The position numbers and the translations under genes are program-made. This document shows positions 5,858-9,668 of a stretch of 9,668 nt of DNA, in pieces. Source of the stretch: Victivallis vadensis (GTDB taxonomy: Bacteria; Verrucomicrobiota; Lentisphaeria; Victivallales; GWF2-50-93); assembly GCA_020718525.1 (NCBI GenBank), contig DYRX01000157.1, positions 1 through 9,668 on the forward strand, written 5' to 3'. Position 1 is the stretch's first letter, and each line of letters starts with the position of its first letter. Under the pieces are notes generated by a model. That model was not told where the DNA came from. It made no database searches and saw nothing but the letters and a program-made list of their open reading frames with translations.

Positions 5858-8154
5858 TTCCTAGTGACTGTCATGCTGTGCTTTCCTGGCTTCAATATGG
5901 AAATCGTGCTTTCCCATTCCTTCGACAGAGAGAGCGTCCCCTTGGCTCCTTGCGGGACGACTATGTCGAGATTGAGCTTGTCTCCCTTGAGTTTCCAGGC
6001 GATTGATGTCTTGCCATAGACGGTCAGCAGGGAGGCTTCCGCCCAGCTTATGCTTCCTCCGGGGCGCGGCTTGAAGATAATATGGCTGTAGCCCGGATTT
6101 TCCGGGTCGAACTGCAGGCCGGCGACCGTGCAGGCGAGCCAGTCGCCGACAGCGCCATATGCGTAATGGTTGAAGGAGTTCATATCCTTTGACTGGAAGC
6201 CTTTTTCGGGAGTCCATCCGTCCCATCGCTCCCAGATTGTTGTCGCCCCGTTCTTGATCGGGAATAGCCAGGAGGGGAATGCCTCCTGCTCCAGAAGCTT
6301 GTAGGCGATGTCAAGCCTGCCCACGGATTCCAAGACATGGAGCAGATAAGGCGTTCCAAGGAAGCCGGTTGCGAGACGCATTCCGTTCTGCTCGATTTTG
6401 CGCACAAGCTCGCGGCCTGTCTGTTTTCTTAGCTTCTCAGGGACAAGTCCAAAGTGCAGGGCTAGGACATAGGATGTCTGAGTCCCTCCGGCGACAAGCC
6501 CGTCCATTGTGATGAAGCGCCTCTGGAAAGCCTCGACTATTTTCCTATGGAGAGATCTGTATCTTGCTGAGTCCTTTGCATTTCCGAGCAGATTTGCCGT
6601 CTTTGCCATGATGTCGGCATCGTTCGCGTAGAATGCAGTCCCTATCAGGTCCTTGGGAGTTCCGCCGTCTGTCCTGCCGCTTCCGTCAAGGGCGAGCCAG
6701 TCGCCAAATCCGCCCCATTCGTCCAGGTCCGGATGGGAACGGATATTATCCTTCACCTTGTTTTTCCCGAGATACTCGATATAGGCTTTCATGCTCTCAT
6801 AATTCTCGTGCAGGATCTCGATGTCCCCGTAGCAGAGATATATGGTCCAAGGGCAGATCAGCGCGGCGTCAGCCCATCCCGAGCCGGCGTCTTCTCCGCT
6901 TGCTCCGAAGGATGAAGTGAATGGTGCGGTGTTTGGGACTGCGCCTCCGGCTTCCTCCTGGGCGTCGCGGATGTCCTTGAGCCATTTGTGGAAGAATCCT
7001 CGGACATCCATGTTGAAGCATGCGGCGCGTATGAATGCCTGGGCGTCCCCTGTCCAGCCGAGGCGCTCGTCGCGCTGGGGGCAATCGGTGGGAACATCGA
7101 GAAAATTGCCTCTTTGTCCCCATTGTATGTTGCTCTGAAGCTGGTTGATCAGCGGGTGAGAGCACTTGAATCTTCCTGTGGGCGGAGTGTCGGAGTGAAG
7201 CACGACTCCGGAGACCTCGCAGAAATCCTCATTTGCAAGACCATTCACTTCGACGTATCGGAATCCATGGAATGTGAATAAGGGCTCCCATATTTCCTCG
7301 CCGCTTCCTGCACAGGTGTAATAGTCGGTGGCACGCGCACTGCGCAGATTTTCCGTATACAGAGTCCCATCCGGATTCAGGACTTCGGCGTGACGGATCA
7401 CAAGATTCGTCCCCTTCGGAGCCCTGACCTTTATCATCGCCCTTCCTGTGATGTTCTGGCCAAAATCGTATATGCGCCTCTTTTTCCTTATCCAATCCGG
7501 ACCATGCCTTTTTTCGCTTTTCGCCGAAAGCGTAAGAATGCGGCGGACCGGAGGGGCGGCAGAGCGTTCAATCACAATTCCAGGATCTTGAGCTGTCATT
7601 GCCGAAAGCCAGGCGGCATCGTCATAGCCGGGAGATGACCAGTCCCCAAGACTCAGCCTCGCATCGTAGCCTTCGCCCATGATCAGGTCGTTTTCAAGTA
7701 TTGGACCTGTCCTTGTCTTCCAGGTTTCATCCGAGACTAGCAGTGTCTTTTTCCCGTCCTTGGAAAAGATTTCAAGTAGCACAAGGAGACGAGGCCTATC
7801 TCCATAATACTGGCGATCCTTTTCAGCGATATGGCCGGAATACCATCCGTCACCGAGTATGACGCCAATTACGTTATCGCCGGAGGATATGTTCCCCGTC
7901 ACGTCGTAGGACTGAAAATAAACTCGCTTGCGGTAGTTTGTCCAGCCGGGGGCGAACTCATGGTCTCCAATCCGCCTGCCGTTGATCTCGCAACGGTAAA
8001 GACCGAGAGCCGTAATATGGAGGACGGCTTTGCCAATCTGTCCTTTGCTGGAGAAAATTTTGCGGAGGTATCCCGCAGGGGGGCATGTTCGCGGCCCACC
8101 ACATGCAGGAGACAAGATCCATTTGGCATTCCAGATCAGATCGTCTTTTTGCAT
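5854..8154 (-). CDS. Alpha-L-rhamnosidase, glycoside hydrolase family 78
   Basis: Inverting enzyme that removes terminal alpha-L-rhamnose from plant glycosides, pectin side chains or bacterial polysaccharides. The 766 residues follow the GH78 order: N-terminal beta domains (about 28-320, with LHITALGLYRCEINGRRIG, then FAPGWTNYRKRVYFQSYDVT), a catalytic (alpha/alpha)6 barrel (about 325-675) and a C-terminal beta domain (about 680-766). The barrel has DVPTDCPQRDERLGWTGDAQ, where Asp357, Glu363 and Asp370 have the spacing of the acidic residues in characterised GH78 enzymes, Glu363 being the likely general acid. IWERWDGW holds Glu642, the likely base. No signal peptide or lipobox is present, so it should work in the cytoplasm on imported rhamnosides. 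The ATG at 8154 has AAGGA about 9 nt upstream and overlaps the end of the tatD-family gene by 19 bp, indicating cotranscription. No rhamnose-metabolism gene or transporter is in the window. Confidence 0.95.
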   Translation of the reverse strand: MQKDDLIWNAKWILSPACGGPRTCPPAGYLRKIFSSKGQIGKAVLHITALGLYRCEINGRRIGDHEFAPGWTNYRKRVYFQSYDVTGNISSGDNVIGVILGDGWYSGHIAEKDRQYYGDRPRLLVLLEIFSKDGKKTLLVSDETWKTRTGPILENDLIMGEGYDARLSLGDWSSPGYDDAAWLSAMTAQDPGIVIERSAAPPVRRILTLSAKSEKRHGPDWIRKKRRIYDFGQNITGRAMIKVRAPKGTNLVIRHAEVLNPDGTLYTENLRSARATDYYTCAGSGEEIWEPLFTFHGFRYVEVNGLANEDFCEVSGVVLHSDTPPTGRFKCSHPLINQLQSNIQWGQRGNFLDVPTDCPQRDERLGWTGDAQAFIRAACFNMDVRGFFHKWLKDIRDAQEEAGGAVPNTAPFTSSFGASGEDAGSGWADAALICPWTIYLCYGDIEILHENYESMKAYIEYLGKNKVKDNIRSHPDLDEWGGFGDWLALDGSGRTDGGTPKDLIGTAFYANDADIMAKTANLLGNAKDSARYRSLHRKIVEAFQRRFITMDGLVAGGTQTSYVLALHFGLVPEKLRKQTGRELVRKIEQNGMRLATGFLGTPYLLHVLESVGRLDIAYKLLEQEAFPSWLFPIKNGATTIWERWDGWTPEKGFQSKDMNSFNHYAYGAVGDWLACTVAGLQFDPENPGYSHIIFKPRPGGSISWAEASLLTVYGKTSIAWKLKGDKLNLDIVVPQGAKGTLSLSKEWESTISILKPGKHSMTVTRN

Positions 8155-8942
8155 TGGAATTTGTCCTTCAGTTTAAATAGGGAGAATGCATTGGCCGTCG
8201 TTATAGATGCAGTTTTTTCGAGATTTGTGCCAAAACACGCGGAGAGAGCTTCCGCAGTCTTGATCAGATAGGCGGACTTGTTTTTTTTCCCTCTGAACGG
8301 GACCGGTGCCAGGTATGGGGCGTCAGTCTCAAGCAAAATCCGGTCGGGCGGCATCCGTCTGAGCTCGGTTCTGATGTTTTCCGCCTTAGGAAATGTGATG
8401 ATTCCTGATATTCCGAAATAGGAGCCTATTGATGCGAATTTATCTGTCCAGCCAGCATTTCCGGCATAGCAGTGGAGAACAAATCTGCCTCCCATGCCGG
8501 AAAAATCCTTGAGAAGCCCGTAGGCGTCCGAATATGCCTGATCATCGTTCTCAGCTCCCCTGCAGTGGACTACTGCCGGGCGGGACAACGAAAGCGCGAA
8601 ATCAAGCATTGTCCCGAAAACGGAGATTTGTTTTTTTCTGTCGGAATGGTCGTAGTAGTAGTCGAGGCCTGTTTCTCCGACTGCCACAAATTTCGCGTCT
8701 TTGGCGAGTTCAGTGAATCCGCCCATGTCGCCGTCGAATTTGTCCGCGTCATGGGGATGGACTCCTGCCGAAAACCATGAATTTTCGGTTTCTGCGCAGA
8801 ATTTGCGGCTGGAGCGACTGCTTTCGAGATCGAATCCGGATGCCAGGAAATATTCCGTTCCGGCGGAGCGCGCCTCCAGCAGATAATCCTGCGGGGAAAT
8901 CTCCAGCTTGTCGCAGTGGAAGTGTGTGTCGAAAAGCGGCAT
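8136..8942 (-). CDS. TatD-family metal-dependent deoxyribonuclease
   Basis: A 268-residue TIM-barrel metallohydrolase of the TatD family; characterised members are Mg-dependent 3'-5' DNA exonucleases involved in DNA repair or degradation. Metal-site residues are all visible: His7 and His9 in DTHFH, Glu90 in VGETGLDYYY, His126 in VVHCR, His157 in LHCYAG and Asp207 in LLETDAPYLAP. Length is typical. The ATG at 8942 starts the conserved barrel strand and sits 13 nt after the upstream gene's stop. The frame is open to 9017, but that would overlap the upstream gene and add 25 residues without family character. No strong ribosome site precedes 8942, so translation may depend on the upstream gene. 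Its end overlaps the rhamnosidase start by 19 bp. Which TatD subgroup it belongs to (TatD, YcfH, YjjV) cannot be told by eye. Confidence 0.93.
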   Translation of the reverse strand: MPLFDTHFHCDKLEISPQDYLLEARSAGTEYFLASGFDLESSRSSRKFCAETENSWFSAGVHPHDADKFDGDMGGFTELAKDAKFVAVGETGLDYYYDHSDRKKQISVFGTMLDFALSLSRPAVVHCRGAENDDQAYSDAYGLLKDFSGMGGRFVLHCYAGNAGWTDKFASIGSYFGISGIITFPKAENIRTELRRMPPDRILLETDAPYLAPVPFRGKKNKSAYLIKTAEALSACFGTNLEKTASITTANAFSLFKLKDKFQCKKTI

Positions 8943-8955
8943 CGCGCAAGGCTGG

Positions 8956-9270
8956 TTATTTTTTGGGGACAGTTCCAACGCTTGCCTCGATTTCCTTCTG
9001 TATCCTGCGGTCTTCAAGCTTCAGCATCATTAGCCTGATCTGGCGAGTCTCCTCGGATATGCTTTTCATCTTCTTGTCAATGATGTATTCGATGTTGGTG
9101 TCCAGATTGCTTTCGCGTTTTTTGATCAGCTCTATCAGATAGCCGAGACCGGCCAGGATGAAGCCATAAGCTGTCAGATGAATGTTAATCGTAGTAAATC
9201 CTTCATAAAACATTGAAAACACGAGCGATACGCCCATGACCACTCCAAGTCCAGTAAAAACGTAGGTCAT
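8956..9270 (-). CDS. Small membrane protein with cytosolic coiled-coil tail, family unknown
   Basis: A 104-residue protein of no family I recognise. Two hydrophobic segments (about 3-21 and 33-48) with a short polar hairpin between them should form a membrane anchor. A charged segment (about 52-97, rich in Lys, Glu, Arg and Ile/Leu in heptad-like spacing) then probably forms a helix or coiled coil. KKRES after the second segment suggests, by the positive-inside rule, that both termini are cytoplasmic. The ATG at 9270 is chosen because GGAG lies about 7 nt upstream; the open frame to 9321 has no such site. It is first in a tight minus-strand set, 13 nt before the tatD-family gene. Its job cannot be stated from the sequence. 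Confidence 0.72.
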   Translation of the reverse strand: MTYVFTGLGVVMGVSLVFSMFYEGFTTINIHLTAYGFILAGLGYLIELIKKRESNLDTNIEYIIDKKMKSISEETRQIRLMMLKLEDRRIQKEIEASVGTVPKK

Positions 9271-9385
9271 TTCATTCTCCGTTGTGCATTGCTTATCCCT
9301 AGACAACAATGACGGTGCCAAAAAAAGAGTTGCCTACCATATACGGCATTGGAAGAATCCGCAAGGGGAAAAAATCAGTCTTTCC
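9271..9385. other. Leader region of the minus-strand operon
   Basis: Non-coding between the small membrane-protein gene and the hairpin cluster. Read on the minus strand it contains TATATG (9343-9338), with TTGCGG (9364-9359) 15 nt upstream of it. This is a poor sigma-70-type match with short spacing and would give a leader of about 60 nt. It is the only promoter-like pair I could place for the three-gene operon, and it is weak. Confidence 0.2.
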
Positions 9386-9443
9386 TATAGTTTTTCATTT
9401 TAATAAATTCAAATTGTGAATTTATTTTCCTTGAAAAACTATA
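9386..9443. repeat. Long imperfect A/T-rich hairpin
   Basis: The outer arms TATAGTTTTTCA (9386-9397) and TGAAAAACTATA (9432-9443) are perfect 12-nt inverted repeats. Inner arms AATAAATTCA (9402-9411) and TGAATTTATT (9417-9426) are perfect 10-nt inverted repeats with loop AATTG. An internal loop of 4 and 5 nt separates the two stems. Twenty-two base pairs in 58 bases is far beyond chance even in A/T-rich DNA. Confidence 0.9.
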
Positions 9444-9445
9444 TC

Positions 9446-9466
9446 AGGAATCAGTCGCTGATTCCT
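9446..9466. repeat. Perfect 9-bp hairpin with TCG loop
   Basis: AGGAATCAG (9446-9454) pairs perfectly with CTGATTCCT (9458-9466) around TCG. It starts two bases after the long A/T-rich hairpin ends. No T-run follows on either strand, so it does not look like a terminator. Confidence 0.9.
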
Positions 9467-9468
9467 AT

Positions 9469-9492
9469 GGGAAATGTTTTACGACATTTTCC
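9469..9492. repeat. Imperfect hairpin
   Basis: GGAAATGT (9470-9477) faces ACATTTTCC (9484-9492) around TTTACG, with one extra T in the right arm. It lies three bases after the preceding 21-nt hairpin. CATTTTCC from its right arm recurs at 9505-9512. Confidence 0.75.
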
Positions 9493-9565
9493 AGACAGCC
9501 GATCCATTTTCCGATTTATACTCGTTTAGCGTGAAAATTGACATTCTGGTTGCGGAATGAAGTAT

Positions 9566-9586
9566 GGCTCTTTCGCCGAAAGAGCC
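9566..9586. repeat. Perfect 9-bp hairpin with GCC loop (left of pair)
   Basis: GGCTCTTTC (9566-9574) pairs perfectly with GAAAGAGCC (9578-9586) around GCC. The inner 13 bases, CTTTCGCCGAAAG, are the exact reverse complement of the core of the next hairpin, four bases to the right. Confidence 0.92.
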
Positions 9587-9590
9587 TCGT

Positions 9591-9611
9591 GCCACTTTCG
9601 GCGAAAGTGGC
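9591..9611. repeat. Perfect 9-bp hairpin with GGC loop (right of pair)
   Basis: GCCACTTTC (9591-9599) pairs perfectly with GAAAGTGGC (9603-9611) around GGC. Its loop is complementary to the GCC loop of the preceding hairpin. AGTA (9561-9564) and TACT (9613-9616) flank the two hairpins as a 4-bp closing stem. Confidence 0.92.
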
Positions 9612-9668
9612 GTACTAATTCTAATTAAAGTTCAAATTGAGCTAATTATCCATGGACGGCAAAACATC

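Noticed and set aside
8943..9017. Longer N terminus for the TatD-family protein
   Set aside because: It would overlap the upstream coding region, and the added residues are polar and unlike the family, whose barrel begins at the methionine at 8942.
9446..9611. CRISPR array
   Set aside because: The 21-nt units are hairpins of different sequence, not identical direct repeats with regular spacers, and no cas gene is present.
9566..9611. Tandem rho-independent terminators
   Set aside because: The stems are strong but neither strand has a T-run right after them, and no gene ends nearby.
9652..9668. Start of a + strand gene at the right edge
   Set aside because: The ATG at 9652 has only five full codons in the window and no Shine-Dalgarno sequence upstream, so it cannot be supported.

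Overview
The window looks like chromosome from an uncultured or poorly sampled Gram-negative-type bacterium of roughly 50% G+C. Clues are a GspC/PilP-like inner-membrane protein (type II secretion or type IV pilus lineage), a flavin-dependent thymidylate synthase (ThyX), a multi-gene sensory phosphorelay and a GH78 rhamnosidase. The sequence does not fix the phylum. Candidate phyla such as Riflebacteria/Wallbacteria, or Lentisphaerae, would fit, but that is only a guess.

Layout. Positions 3-2601 (+) hold two overlapping signalling genes: a membrane histidine kinase cut by the left edge, and a receiver-first REC-HisKA-HATPase protein. A tRNA-Val(GAC) follows at 2731-2807. A gene-free stretch (2808-3195) carries tandem repeats that look like the footprint of an old tRNA-targeted insertion. 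Next on + are a GspC-like proline-rich membrane protein (3196-3978), a histone-deacetylase-family zinc amidohydrolase (4043-4996) and thyX (5120-5806). The remaining genes are on the minus strand, transcribed right to left: a small membrane/coiled-coil protein (9270-8956), a TatD-family nuclease (8942-8136) and an intracellular-type GH78 alpha-L-rhamnosidase (8154-5854). They are spaced 13 nt apart and overlapping by 19 nt, so they probably form one operon. thyX and the rhamnosidase gene converge on a shared imperfect hairpin that includes both stop codons.

The right end (9271-9668) has no convincing gene. Between 9386 and 9616 it packs five hairpins, three of them with 9-bp perfect stems and 3-nt loops. 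The last two form a matched pair with mutually complementary loops and a short closing stem. This cluster is the least explained structure in the window. The protein-coding genes are recognisable families. The more unusual gene-level points are the receiver-first kinase next to a classical kinase, and the lone GspC-like gene beside a deacetylase-family enzyme.
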